Of a stretch of 64,000 nucleotides of DNA, positions 1 to 11,372 are shown piece after piece. The notes beneath the pieces are model-generated. The model was not told the DNA's origin, did not search any database, and saw only the letters and a program-made list of their open reading frames with translations. Positions within the stretch are counted from its first letter, which is position 1; every line of letters begins with the position of its first letter. The DNA is from Gonapodya prolifera JEL478 (taxonomy: Eukaryota; Monoblepharomycota; Monoblepharidomycetes; Monoblepharidales; Gonapodyaceae), in the NCBI GenBank assembly GCA_001574975.1, contig KQ965733.1, positions 561,012-625,011 on the forward strand, written 5' to 3'. Made by a program: the position numbers and the translations under genes.

Positions 1-793
1 GCGTTGGTTCGGGTCGGACTTCGAAGAAAGGGAAAAATGAATCGCTTCCGATTTTATATATGCGCCGAAGGGAGTTTAGGGTCTTTGGAGTTTCCCTGTG
101 CGTGTTTTTCTCTTTGCTGCGACTGCTCACGTTCTCCGAAAGGTGACGCTTGCAGAAGGTTTGGTAGCGAAATTGTGTGCCTGTGAGCAGGCGCAATATA
201 TCCAGTTTCTGGAAAAAAGGACACTGGGGGACATTGGTGTTTCTGAGTCATGCTTGCCTCCGGAAAAAACCAAAAACAGCCGTGAAACACAACAAAGACG
301 GTGCCATTCTGTACACAAACATCAAACAAAGCTATGTCTGCGCCATCATGATATCTTTGGAATAGTTGTTTAGAGTGTCTTCGAGGACTTCTGCTTTCAA
401 GTCCGAGAGCTGTCAGAAATGGGACAAAAGGGAGGAAAAGGCAACGGATGGAAGAAGATAATCTCAAAGTGGAGAGAACGCTATGTTAATCGCTGTTGGA
501 AACGTTGGGATCGCTATACTGCAACAGTTGCAAACTTCGGATGCCTCTCGGCCATTTTCCACCTCTTCGGGGTATTGTCGTTCGTCTCTTTTTCATTCCC
601 GCCTCCTCCCGCCTCTCCCCGACGCACAGTACACAGACTTTATGTTGAATGCAGAAATCGAATTATACTCATTGGGTTCACACTCGACAGTTCCGTCCCC
701 CCGTCCCCATTCAGAGCACGAGCACCTCATCCGCATTTATCTTATGCCATTTGTGTTGGTATTCGATATCGACATCGGTGGATCCAGGTCCCT
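1..793. other. No supportable gene; 3' flank of F-box gene
   Basis: Short open frames occur on both strands, but none has a recognisable domain, biased composition or a convincing splice context. I see nothing reportable here beyond the 3' flank of the minus-strand F-box gene that ends at 794. Confidence 0.5.
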
Positions 794-3430
794 TCACGTA
801 TCTGCCTGCCCGTGCCCGTGCGAATCACCAGCGCCCGTCAGTTCGGGAAACGACACAAACTTGTATTGCGACACGTTATGCAACGCGTGCCATACCACCG
901 CGATCTCCGTGGGCGAGATGATGACGACTTCAAGTGTTTCGGGAGGTTGGAGGGGGAGGGGGGAGGGAAGGGTGACGCAAAAATGAGCCCATGACCACCA
1001 CAAACCGCACGAAACGAAACAAAACCAACCCACCTGTCGCCTCAATCAGCCCACTGTTGCGGAACCCCGTCAGCGCGACGGTCGCATAAGCACGGAACGC
1101 CTGCATCTGCTCCTGCTCCTGCCCCACGGCCTCACCCTCACCCTCCTCCGAACCGGCACTTGCACCACGTGTGGTCGGGCCGCGGCCCCGAAACTCCGTC
1201 GCGGCTGTCACGTCCCAATACCGCATCCCGTCATCGGTGGCATCTGCCGCGTGTGTGGCGCTCAATTCGCCCGCGGCGTTCATCCCAAACGTCGGGCGCT
1301 GGGAGCGCACGGGGACCCGGCGCGGGTCGAGGGGTTCGTGAAGGTGCACGAGCAGCGAGGTGGCGCCGCGGGGGACGTTGATGTCTGGTGCGTGAGTGGG
1401 GGCAGGGGCGCAGGTCCGGGGGCAGGAGTAGGGGGAGGTGCAGGAGCAGGGGCAGGAGCGGTAGTAGAAGTGGGATGTGGGATTGTGAGTGTGCGTTTTG
1501 GGGTGGGTCAATGCGACGAGGATCCGAACACACCTCCTGTGAGTTTCTGGAACCGCAGCTGCCACAGGACCGGTTCGGAATTCACCGGCTCCACGCTTGG
1601 GAAGCGGGGGGCGGGCGGAGATCAGTACGGGCGGGCGGCATGTGAAAGGTTTCGCCGACGCAACAACACGAGACTCCCCTCCCCCTCCTCCCTACTCACG
1701 TCGCGAACAGAAACTCCAGCCCGTGCCCTCCGTACACCCACACGCCCTGCCTGACACGCACGGGCGGCTCCCCCGCCCCCGCCCACGCCGGCGCCGGGGG
1801 GTCCGGGACAGACACTCGCGTGAATACTTGCCGGTACCGACCCGCCGACACGCCCCTGAGGGTTTGCGAGGACACCGTGCGCGCCGAGTGCACGTGGCAG
1901 TCGGAGGGGCATGCGATGGAGAAGCATGTGGGGGGTGTGGGGTAGGTGGAGGTGGCGAGGGTGTCCTCGGAGGAGGTGGTGGAGGTGGAGGTGGAGGGGG
2001 TGGAGGGGGTGGAGGAGGAGGAGGTTTGCGTTTGGGAGGTGCGGAAGGCGATTTGGATCACGTAGTCCGGGGATTGGAACATTTGGAGCAGGTATGGTGG
2101 CCGTGGAGGGGGCCAGAGGTTGGCGGGCGGGACGGGAGGGTGGAGGATGATGCGCGATTTGCGGGACGTGAGGCTGAGGGTCGCGCTTGGGACGTCGTGG
2201 CCGGCCGAGGATGAGGATGCGGAAGAGGACGAGGTGGATGTGGATGTGGAGGAAGCGCCGGCACGGTTTGTTCCGGGCACGAGCGCGGACAGGATGGTCT
2301 CGAGGACGTTGTTGTTGGGGAAGTATGCGCCGCCCGAGTGGTCTACCCAGCCGTCGATGGAGCGTAGGATGCGCGCAGGGTGGGGTGTGGCGGAGAGGAG
2401 GCAGAGCGACTCGACGAGCGTGTCGGTGGCGGCGGTGACGGGGTCGTTTGTGATGGTGTTCGGATGGGACTCTACCAGTGTGTCGGCGTTGGCGTTGGCG
2501 TCACTGACTGTGACTGTGTTCGGGTAAGACCCGACGAGCGTGTCCGTGTTGGCAGCACTGACCGTGGTCTCACTGACTGTGTTTCGACAAGACCCGACCA
2601 GCGTGTTCGTGTTCTCACCGACTGTGCTCGGATAGGATCCGACCAGCGTGTCGGCGTTTACCGCACTGACTGAGACTGTGTCAGGATAAGACCCGACCAG
2701 CGTGACCATGTTCTTACTGACTGTGTCCGGATAAGACCCGACAAGCGTATCAGCGTTGACCGCACGGACAGGGACACGTTTCAGCTCGACGCTCCAAACG
2801 TCCGTCAGCGAAAGTTCCGGATCCAAGGCGTCGTACGAGTAAGTAAAATCGAGCGAGAAGGGCCGTGGGGCGGGCGAGCGGTTTGTCGCCGCGACATAGG
2901 ACGAGCGAAGGCCGCCCGAGGCGGAGATGCGCGTTACGAGGGCGCGGCCGGAGAAGAAGGGGAAGTCGGACACTGGTGGTAGCCGATGGCGGAAAAGATA
3001 CGGAGAGGACGGCAGGGGAAGACAGGAGAGCGGTTGACACAAGGCAACGCAGTGTGAATTGGGGGTGATGAAGATCGGGAGGCAAACGGGGCCATACTCC
3101 AACACCACCAAACCCACTTGATATTCCAATGACGTCTCCGTACGGTTTCCAGATTCTCCAGAACCACTCCTTGACCGATCGAAACGGCGATCGGCCACTC
3201 TCGACGAGCACTCTGACTTTTTCTGCGACCCCGCTATGCCTGCGCAGTGTGCACTCGCGGTGGAGGAGGTGTGCCCACAGGACGTTTATCGATGCGATTG
3301 CGCGGAGTGTGGTGGAGGTCCACGCGAGGCGGAGGAGATCGCGCGCGTCGAGGCGTGCCATGAGATGCAGCAGAACTTCGCGCGGCAGCACGAGAAGCGG
3401 CGGAGGGCGCGTTTCACGTAGGTCGGCCAT
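794..3430 (-). CDS. F-box protein, FBXO31-like (with apparent frameshift)
   Basis: Probable substrate-recognition subunit of an SCF-type ubiquitin ligase. The start is the ATG at 3430-3428; an F-box follows at about residues 12-50 (LPREVLLHLMARLDARDLLR), then a YGDVIG segment. Further exons carry the FBXO31-type C-terminal fold: KLTGDINVPRG across an intron, a GF-N segment, and a terminal AVVWHAL strand. Exons by splice sites: 3430-1700, 1595-1534, 1384-1034 and 927-794; all three introns are GT-AG and the phases agree. Around 3124 the frame must shift by one base to pass from YGDVIG into YQVGLVVLEYG; no intron fits, so there is either a sequencing indel or a broken allele. The long middle exon holds a T/S-rich tandem repeat (separate entry). 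The F-box and C-terminal family call are firm; the frameshift status is open. Confidence 0.75.
2395..2765 (-). repeat. Intragenic minisatellite in the F-box gene
   Basis: At least eight imperfect tandem units of roughly 36-54 nt on the coding strand. Translated, they give the core TLVGSYPDTV with G/E, Y/H and D/N/S variants, separated by short Ala/Asn/Val linkers. The unit length stays a multiple of three, so the reading frame is kept through the array. Confidence 0.85.
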
Positions 3431-3612
3431 CTGCAGCGGAGTTGTGAATCAAGTGGCAGGACCGTCCGACCTGCTGCGGTCAGACGGGATAACCACTTTG
3501 TCCGCCTGACTTACCGTGGACAGTGTAGTATATTTTTGTCATATATTTGCAAAACCGCTTTTTCATTGCCAATCGCGTCCAATCGCATCCAATCGAACCT
3601 GCGCACCGCTCC

Positions 3613-6058
3613 ATGCAGCAGAGAGAACGGGAACCCGCGCGCGTCCTCGACACAGTCGGAAAGCGGACCTACGTGCTCTCACAGGGAAAGGCACTGCCAA
3701 CACCAGAAACATCCAGACAGCGCTCGCAGTCGCGCTCGGTCTCGCGGGATCGCTCACGGGACGCGTCGCGCTCACTCCAGGAGACCCGCGATGGCGCGGA
3801 CGGGGCTGAATCGCAACGAGGGTTTCGCAGTGGCGAGGATGAGAAAATTCATGACGACGCGCTCAGAATCCTCACCGAAATCGCCAAGCCGCGTGGTGTA
3901 AGCGCCGAACGACGATCACCAGGCCCAGGCGACAGGCCAGACTACCGCTCGTCCCCGTCGGGCGACTCGTTGCGGTCGCGGCAGCGTAACGCCTCCCCCT
4001 CCCAGCCCCATGACTCAGCAACGACTGCACCTGGAAGACGCCCGTCAAACACATCCCGCAATCCCGGTCTCACCATCCTGCTACCCGATCCATACCATCA
4101 TGAAGAGCAGCGGCCAGCCACGCATCGCGTGCTTTATGCGGATCCGCACAACAAGGCACCACTGCCTGGTGGGGGGCAGAGAAGAGCAAGCGTATCTCCC
4201 GGGCCATCGCGAAGCCTGGACAGCACGCATGGCACGTATGGCACTCATGAACGTGCACACAGCGCGAGCTTCCACGGTAAGACTTGTTTTCTACATTCAA
4301 TCGCGATACATATTCAAAGCTACTCCATCAAACCAGCCATACCCTCATCACACGGCACACATGAACGTGCAGTCAGCGCTAGCTACGATGGTAAGACGAC
4401 AACGTCTTGTTCTCTACGTGCAATCGTGGTACATGGTCAACACCATTCCATTCCATCCATCCATAACCTCAGCGCATGGCTCACACGATCACGAACACAG
4501 GGCTAGCCTACCGGGTAAGACCACACCTTATCTCCCACACGCACGTGCCAATTGCAATGCGACTCACGTCAACTGCCACCACCACTAGACATTACATCTA
4601 TGCACTACACCCCGCCTACCACTGCCACACACCCTCGATCGCTCCACCCTCCATCCACTCACGACTCTTCCCGCGCGCCTCACCCTATTGCCGGCGCCGA
4701 CCGGGACCGCGACAGGGGCCTTCGCACCTCTTCCTCCTCCTCCTCCTCCTCCGCCCGCGCCGCCGAACCCCCACACCCCGCCCCCGTCCTCACACCCTCC
4801 ACGCTCCACCGTGCCATCGCCGCGCGCGACCGCCCCACGCTCATAGCGCTCCTATGCCGCACCCCACCCGACGTCATGGCTGCCGTCGCGCGCGAGTTCC
4901 GCGCGGCGTATCACGATGAGTCGCCCGCACGGTACTTGAGAGCCAAACTCGGCGGGTTGGGCGGAATCGGTGGGGTGGGTGGGGTGGACGCGCATGTGCT
5001 GGACGTGCTGGAGGGGTGCGCGATGGGGATGGTGGAGTTCCATATCAAGGTGTTGCACGAGTCGCGTGAGTTTTGAAACTTGGGTTGGGGGCTCTCTGCT
5101 CCTAGTGTGCGGTGTGCCGTCCGGGCCACGCGAGGTGTGCTTTTACCTTTTTCTGACGTGCGCCGCCCACACCCAAAGTCGGCCGCTTCACCGCAGACCA
5201 CGACGCCCTCATCGACGTCCTCACGGGGGTGTCCGTAGCCGACCTGCGTGTGCTCAAGTCGGCTTACCAGCAGACCTACTCGCGCGCGTTGGAAGTCGAC
5301 GTGCATCGCGGCGCGTATGGGGTTTTCGAGACGCTGTGCGACGCGATTATGAATGTGAGGGTGGGGGCGGGGGGTTTGGTGTTGTGGTTGTTTGTCTTTG
5401 CTGAATGGTGTTGTGGTGTTTGTGGTGTGTGACGTGCGACGTGCGACGTGCGACATGTGACATGTGACTAGGTCGACCACCGATCGGCCCCTCACCGGCT
5501 GGACGTGGCCGACGACGTCACCGCGCTGTACCAAGCCGGGGAAGCGCGGCTCGGCAAAGACAACGCTGCCTTTTTCACAATCTTGACCGAACGGCCCGCC
5601 GAGCATCTCTGCAAGGTGTTTGCAATGTACGAGAACAAGTACCATACGTCCATCACAGCCGCCATCAAGTCGGAGTTTATCGTCCAGCATTATACCGCTA
5701 AAGCGCTGCTTGCACTTGTGGCTGTTGCTGTGGATAGACCCGCGCACGTCGCTGGTGCGTCGTTCGTTGCCTTGTTCCACACCGGGGCACCCCTCACCAA
5801 CAAACCAACACCACACCCGCACCCCACACCCCGCACGGTCCACCGTCTCCAGACAGCATCCACGACGCGCTCGCCTCAAGCCACGCCCGGCTGACCCGGC
5901 TCGTGGTCCGGTACCGGTCCGAGTCGGACCGCGTCGCCATCGCGCGAGCCTACGCGCGCAAGTACGGCAGGTCGCTTGCGGAGGCTGTGAGCGAGAGGAC
6001 CGAGGGCGAGTACCGCGTCGCGCTCCTTGCGTGTCTTGGAGTGGACGTGGAGTTGTGA
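3613..6058 (+). CDS. Annexin with long disordered N-terminal extension
   Basis: Membrane/phospholipid-binding annexin fold. The ATG at 3613 opens a ~220-residue Arg/Ser/Pro-rich tail. Exons: 3613-4276, 4337-4390 (54 nt), 4473-4514 (42 nt), 4589-5065, 5179-5354, 5472-~5754, ~5855-6058. The first three introns are all phase 1 and the frames join into the annexin core. Four annexin repeats are visible: LHRAIAARDRPTL, DHDALIDVLTGVS, KDNAAFFTILTERPAEHL and a final one with VVRYRSESDR, the usual I-x-RSE-x-D signature of repeat four. The typical type II calcium loop (G-x-G-T, then an acidic residue ~38 later) is not apparent in any repeat, so calcium dependence is doubtful. A 5-Ser run and glycine-rich linker lie in and near repeat one. 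The family call is strong; binding properties are inference. Confidence 0.8.
4230..4514 (+). repeat. Tandemly duplicated exon/intron units in the annexin gene
   Basis: The end of exon 1 and exons 2 (4337-4390) and 3 (4473-4514) encode versions of one motif: THGTYGTHERAHSASFH, SHGTHERAVSASYD and AHGSHDHEHRASLP. Each is followed by a donor gtaagac and a similar intron start. All borders are phase 1, so units can be added or skipped without changing frame. Confidence 0.75.
5424..5470 (+). repeat. Small tandem repeat inside an annexin intron
   Basis: The intron between 5355 and 5471 ends in several copies of gacgtgc, then gacatgt units, running up to the acceptor tag. It is a simple repeat with no coding content. 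Confidence 0.7.
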
Positions 6059-6580
6059 TACGTACGGAGAAGGGGGGAGGGGGGGGGGGGGCGGGGGGGG
6101 GCGACGGCTTGTACATTTTGTACCGTTGGAAAAAGTATGCAAACGGAGTACGGAATTAGCATGTTACAGCAGCGTACCAAAGCACATAAGATGTGTAACG
6201 TAGGACAATGAACAATTCTCGTGAAAGCCTTTGGTCCTTCCACCTAAATCTCGCCAATGGTGATAATTCACCTTAAGCACCGGGCCTGGACTTGTCTTCA
6301 AAGAACCTTCATTTGCATGTTTATGCGACGCAATTTTTCACCTCTCTACTGCAGATGCGCCGGTTTGCTCAATATTGAAGTGTGGGCAACATCCCCTTCA
6401 ATTTAGTTCCGCGACGTTTGGCGACGTTTGGCGACGTTTGTTTTGTAGAGAGGAAAAATCGCGCTTCTCGCGTAAACGTAAGCAGGAATTGATTGACCTG
6501 CAGGGTCACGAAAGGCCATGAATGAGGTGCCCTGCGCGCGATATAGGGTGTCCGTTCCTCACCGTTCCATCATCTCTTTC
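6059..6580. other. Intergenic, poly-G tract and triple gacgtttg repeat
   Basis: Holds a G-rich low-complexity run (about 6071-6100) just after the annexin stop, and three adjacent copies of ggcgacgttt near 6410-6440. This is the presumed promoter region of the next plus-strand gene; no defined box was recognised. Confidence 0.5.
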
Positions 6581-7882
6581 ATGTCAACGACTCTCGTACC
6601 GCTCGTGCTCGGGGGCGTCCCCGAGCATTTCATGGTGCCCCTGGAGATCGCCGCGCGGGACGGACGGTTCAAGCAGCTCGGATTCGAAGTGGAGTGGAAG
6701 CAATGTCCCGCCGGCACCGCTGAGGTGAGCGCGCTGGGGCTCTACGATGAAGGGATTCACGAGGGGAGGGTCGATCCGTCCCGAAATGACCAGGGTGCGA
6801 TGGCGATGATGGCCTGGCTTACTGACATGACATCTTTGCACCTCGTTGCAGATGCTGGGTGGGCTGACAAAGGGCACGCTGGATATCGCGTTTCCTCTCA
6901 CGGAGTCTGCTGTTGCAGGTAATGCTGCTTTGAAGCTCTGATGGCGCGTATGGGCGGTGCGAGTGACAGCGAAAACCCTCCCCTCCCCAACGTGGTGAAG
7001 GTATCGCCTCAGCGACCCACCCCAACATTCGCATCATCGGCTCCTACGTCAACACGCCGCTCAACTGGGCCATCTCTGTCGCGACGTCGGCCGCGTTCAA
7101 GTCCTCCGATGATCTTGTGGGAACACGCTGTGCGATTTCCCGGTACGGGTCGGGATCCCACGTCATGGCGGCGGTGTTCGAGGAGGAGCTGAGAAGACAA
7201 GCACTCGCTGCGGGGCGTCCGGCACCGAAACCGTTTGAGTATGTCGTCGCGGGTACAGGGGACGCAATGAAGGACACACTTGTCGAGGGGAAAGCGGACT
7301 TTTTCATGTGGGAATATTTCACCTCCAAGGTGAGCCTCGGTGTAGAATCAATGGTCTGCCAGATAAATGACGCAACACGTGGTACCATCTGGGAACGTGT
7401 CCCTCTGGCCTGCCCCCACTGCCCCCATACTCGCACTGCCCCACCGGCCCCATCTCCCACACCTGCCACTGCTCGGAAACCGTGGCTTCCAACAACCTTA
7501 GCCATGGTACGACCAGGGCTCCCTTTGTCACCTCACCACCCGTCCCACACCATGGCCCGCATTCTGCATCGCATCCACCACCACATCACTTTCCCGACTG
7601 GGACCCTCTTCCGTGCGCAGTGTACTCAACCTCATCACCGACCTCATCCGGGAGTTTAAGCTCGACGAGACGCGCGCTGTGCGTTTAGTGCGGGAGATTC
7701 AGCCGCGGTACGCCGAAGCCGACGCCCGGGCGTGGTTTGCCGGGGTGCGGTATGAGAGCGATTGTGCGAGCATCAGCAAGAAGGTCGTCGAGGGCACCGT
7801 GGATGCCCTGAAGGCGGCGGGAGTGCTCAAGGGGGATCAAGCGGTTGGCGTGTGGGGAAGGGTTGTGGAGGAGTTCAGATGA
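6581..7882 (+). CDS. Ca3427-type periplasmic-binding-fold protein
   Basis: Resembles the NMT1/SsuA-like solute-binding proteins that occur in fungi as soluble proteins (Candida Ca3427 family). Four exons with matching phases: 6581-6724, 6852-6918, 7001-7329 and 7502-7882, about 300 residues, full length for the family. Signatures: N-terminal GGVPEHFMVPLEIAARDG, then GTLDIAFPLTESAVAG, the SYVNTPLNWAI strand, SRYGSGSHVMA and KADFFMWEYFTSK followed by PWYDQG. The start ATG at 6581 is preferred over the in-frame ATG at 6518 because the fold begins at once after it. No signal peptide is seen. The ligand is unknown in the family; thiamine-precursor or sulfonate binding would be a guess. Confidence 0.8.
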
Positions 7883-8814
7883 CAAAGCGCATTGGAGTTG
7901 GTCTTTATCATTATAGAATATTCGAAAAGATTGTTCTCCTGCTTGAAGAGCTCGTGGACGTCAATCCCCATCACCAGAAAAGACGGCGTAGTTGTTCTGT
8001 CAGATGAGTATGGTTGAGGTCACTGAGGCGCGTCGGAGAGGAGATCGCAATTGGGGCGCGCAAATGAATCCAATGACGAGACTGATGAAATTTAAACTTT
8101 GCGGCCGGCCAGGATGTGGGGCACCCCGTCCCCTTGCAAGGGTCCCCTCCTGCCGCGATGTTTTTGCTGAAGGGCGGACAGTTGCGAAAACTCTGGAAAG
8201 ATTTGAAATGATAGTTGGGTTGGGTTTTGAAAATAGTTATGGTATGATCCGCTCTTTTCACTGAAGGCGTGTCAACTGCGACCAGGTCCGACATGAGCCG
8301 GTCCATCTGCGAATTGTTCTCTTGCTCTTATCGCATTTCGCTTGCCCTGGTTACTGCCAAATTTGTTGAGCGAAGAGAAAAAGTGAGGGGCACAAAAGGA
8401 TGAGACCGAGGAAGAACTTGTTTTTTCAAAGGGTGACAAAAACAATGGAAGCCAAACATCACGATGGGTGACCTTTAGGTGTAAAAGGAATGGATTGGCT
8501 GGGTTGGCTGGTTTGCAATGTAGATCCGAACGACGCAGATCTTGGAGTAATCTCATTGGTTGGGATCCCTCCTCACGTCATAGTTACCCTCTCTCACTTC
8601 TCTCGCGGGCGAGCCAGCCCAAGGGAACGGATGCAAAATGATAAAATTTTTTTATCCACGCAGCAAATGGCGTCAGAAGGAGTTCGCTCAAGCTTTTGCG
8701 CTGCCCAATCTCCGGACCCTGTGCTCAGGTCACGGCACCGGAGTTATCTGAGGCGACTCCCTGTGAGCAAACCCAGTTTTGGGTCACCTCCACTCCCACC
8801 GAAACCACACTCCA
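7883..8814. other. Intergenic, no gene seen
   Basis: Lower-GC stretch between the binding-fold protein and the kinase. Short open frames lack any domain or splice support. It presumably holds the terminator of one gene and the promoter of the next. Confidence 0.5.
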
Positions 8815-10762
8815 ATGCCAACGAGCCGCCCGCCGCCGCTGCACACAAGTATGGACGCATCGCCGTCGCAACCCTTCGCACCGTCTCCTTCGCCAATGGC
8901 GGCCGACGCCTTTGCCCAGCTACAACACCAACCACCGCAACCCACGATCATAGCAGGCGTCTTCAGCAAATGGTCGGTCACGGAGTCAATAGGCCATGGA
9001 AGCTTCTCTAGCGTGAGGGGGTGCACAAACCTGGTCACGGGTCTGAAGGTGCGTTTGCGTCTGCTGGTGACGGTTCATGACTTCAAGGCTTATTGAGCAA
9101 GCCGCTAACTCGCGGATCTCCTCCAGGCGGTCGTCAAATCTTCCTCGTTCAACCTCCGCAATCCTGCAACAACTGCACCCATCGATCCCCACTCCGCCAC
9201 CAACTCGAAAGCCAACCTCTCCCTGTTTGCCATACGCGAACTTGCATGCCTTATCCGGGCATCCACACACCCGAACGTCGTCTCTCTGTACGACTTCACA
9301 ATCGAAGCCGACACTCGGCAAGCCGGCCCAATGGATGATGGAGCCTTACCTGTCAGGGTGCACATGGTCTTGGAACGAGTTGAGGGCATCGAGCTATTCG
9401 ACTACCTCAAGTCGAATGCAGGAGCTGTCTCTGAGGAAGAGGTTTCCGGGATCATGGCTCAGCTCATGAGTGCACTTGGTGGGTGTTTGCGCCGCATGAG
9501 GTGTTCCGCCGAGCGGCAAGTAACGTAACCCCTCTTCACGAACTCCGGTCCTTTGTCGACCCCCTATGCATTGCACTCCACGTATTTTAGCACACATTCA
9601 TTCTCTTTCACTTACCCACCGCGACATCAAACTCGACAACCTCCTCTATGACCGTTCCACTGGGCGCTTGGTCCTCATCGACTTCAACCTCTCATCCTTC
9701 TTCCACCCAGAAGTTCCCCTCACCGAACCCGTTGGATGCGTACACTATGCAAGCCCTGCTGTCCTGCAGTGCGCAGCCCGGGGCAAGGGCTTCGGGTACA
9801 TGCCCCAAAGCGGTTGGGGAGACCTTTGGGGCGCCGGCGTCGTGGCCTATGGTTTGCTCTGCGGCTACGTGAGTTCACACCAATGGAGACTTCAACCGAA
9901 TGACCAAGTATCTCACACCTGCCTTGCTTCACAGTTTCCCTTCCGCTCATCGACACCCCCCGACCTCCTGGCAGAGCTTACTTCCCGCACTCGTGTTGAC
10001 GGCTCCATCAGACTCGATTGGCCCTCGACACCCCCAGCAACCCTGTCTGGCGGTCGCAACTCCGCCCCCCGCGCCATCTCTGCCATCGCACGCGACTTTG
10101 TCGAAACCCTCCTCAACCCCGTCAACCGCGACTCCCTCTCGGCCTCCTTTATGCTCTGCCACCCTTTCCTCGCCGACCAACCACCTCTGCCGAGAGCAAC
10201 TCCCCGCGCCCGCCCCATCACCGACGATACCCTTCGCGCCCTCTGCACCCCGAGCCTGGCGCGACAGGAAGAGAACGTACGCGCGTGGGTCGAAGAGGCC
10301 GTGCGCACAGCGGTCGCCAAGCGGGAACAGAAGACGGCGGAATCGAGAGACCAGTACCGCGCGTCGACAGCGTCGGCGTTGAAGAGGGTCCCGACCGACC
10401 CCCGAGATTTAGCTTCGTTGGCCAACTTACCCCCGCCCTCCCACCACCGCCGACCCACCAGCCCTGGCCCAACCCGCATCCGAACCACGCAACTGTACGC
10501 CGCCCAGGCCTCGGGTCGGCGGTCTCCCCTGTCTCCCGCATCTCCCGTACGAGGCGGCCGATCACCCACGGAACGCACCGACCGAGCGTCCAAGCTGAAC
10601 CGGAGCGCCAGCACTGTCTCCTCCCGACACCGCCGTGCGGCGTCTGCAGTGGCGCCGGGGCAGCTGGCGCAGTTCGGGCAGTACGTGCAGCTGGTTCCAA
10701 GCTTCGGCAGCAAGCCCTCGATGGTGTTTGCGGGTCGAGGAAAGGGACAAGAAATGCCATGA
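8815..10762 (+). CDS. Divergent Ser/Thr protein kinase (DFN motif)
   Basis: Protein kinase of about 560 residues in four exons (8815-9048, 9127-9478, 9591-9868, 9935-10762) whose phases join cleanly. The glycine loop is IGHGSFSSV and the VAIK-type lysine lies in AVVKSSS. The hinge region is followed by SALAHIHSLSLTHRDIKLDN, a complete catalytic loop. The metal-binding motif reads DFN rather than DFG, and the APE position reads SPAVLQ, so the activation-segment glutamate is missing. The F-helix motif WGDLWGAGVVAYGLLCG is intact. The C-terminal ~180 residues are Ser/Arg/Pro-rich and disordered. Asp of DFN and the HRD are kept, so activity is possible; the substrate and subfamily (CAMK-like by feel) are not determined. 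Confidence 0.8.
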
Positions 10763-11372
10763 GCTGGCCTCGTGGACGTTTGGACTTGGCTCCCGGACGT
10801 TTTTGTGTACCATAAGTTTCCCTGGCCTCGGACGCAGGATCCGCGGGCCGGACTGTGAGACCCCGATGTTGAGATTGATTTGCATATCACTGTGCATAGC
10901 CGAAGCTTTTCGCGACACCTATCCGTGAGATATCAGTTTGTGAACGTCGTTTTTAGAACACCGTACTTTATTTTGGAAGCAAATGAAACCCAAATGTGAC
11001 AATAAGAGTTGTACGTTATCCTCATCATATGCTCACTTCGTCGTCCCGCAGTGTCCGAATGGGGTGGAGGGAAACGACGGCGAAGGGGTGGGAGGGTAAA
11101 GAACAACACACGATGAAACCAGAAAGTTTATTCATGCAAAGCACCAGAAAATCACATCAACTATTGTTTCAGCATCAACAGAGCACCATCAACAGCACGT
11201 TCGATGGGAAGAATTACCCCCGTCCAAAGAAGACCACCAAACGACTGCACGAAAATGTCATACAGCCAACCTCCACTTGTTATTGCGTCGAACAGACGGT
11301 CCGCAGGACTTTGAAACGAAAAAAAAGTGTAAAACGAGAAGAAAGGACGAAGTGGGTGCGAAACACAACTCA
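10763..11372. other. Intergenic between convergent genes
   Basis: Region between the kinase stop and the stop of the minus-strand membrane protein gene. Nothing beyond AT-rich stretches suitable for transcript ends is visible. Confidence 0.5.

Noticed and set aside
54-994. Several short frames at the left end
   Set aside because: No domain, no consistent splice signals, mutually overlapping.
1973-2032. Glycine-coding plus-strand repeat
   Set aside because: It is the complement of a Ser/Thr-rich low-complexity stretch in the F-box gene, not a separate gene.
4911-6116. Long minus-strand open frame opposite the annexin
   Set aside because: The plus strand has annexin motifs and coherent splicing; the antisense frame is Arg/Pro-rich GC shadow without domains.
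9913-10890. Long minus-strand open frame opposite the kinase C-terminus
   Set aside because: Covers a plus-strand kinase exon; composition is that of a GC-rich shadow frame.
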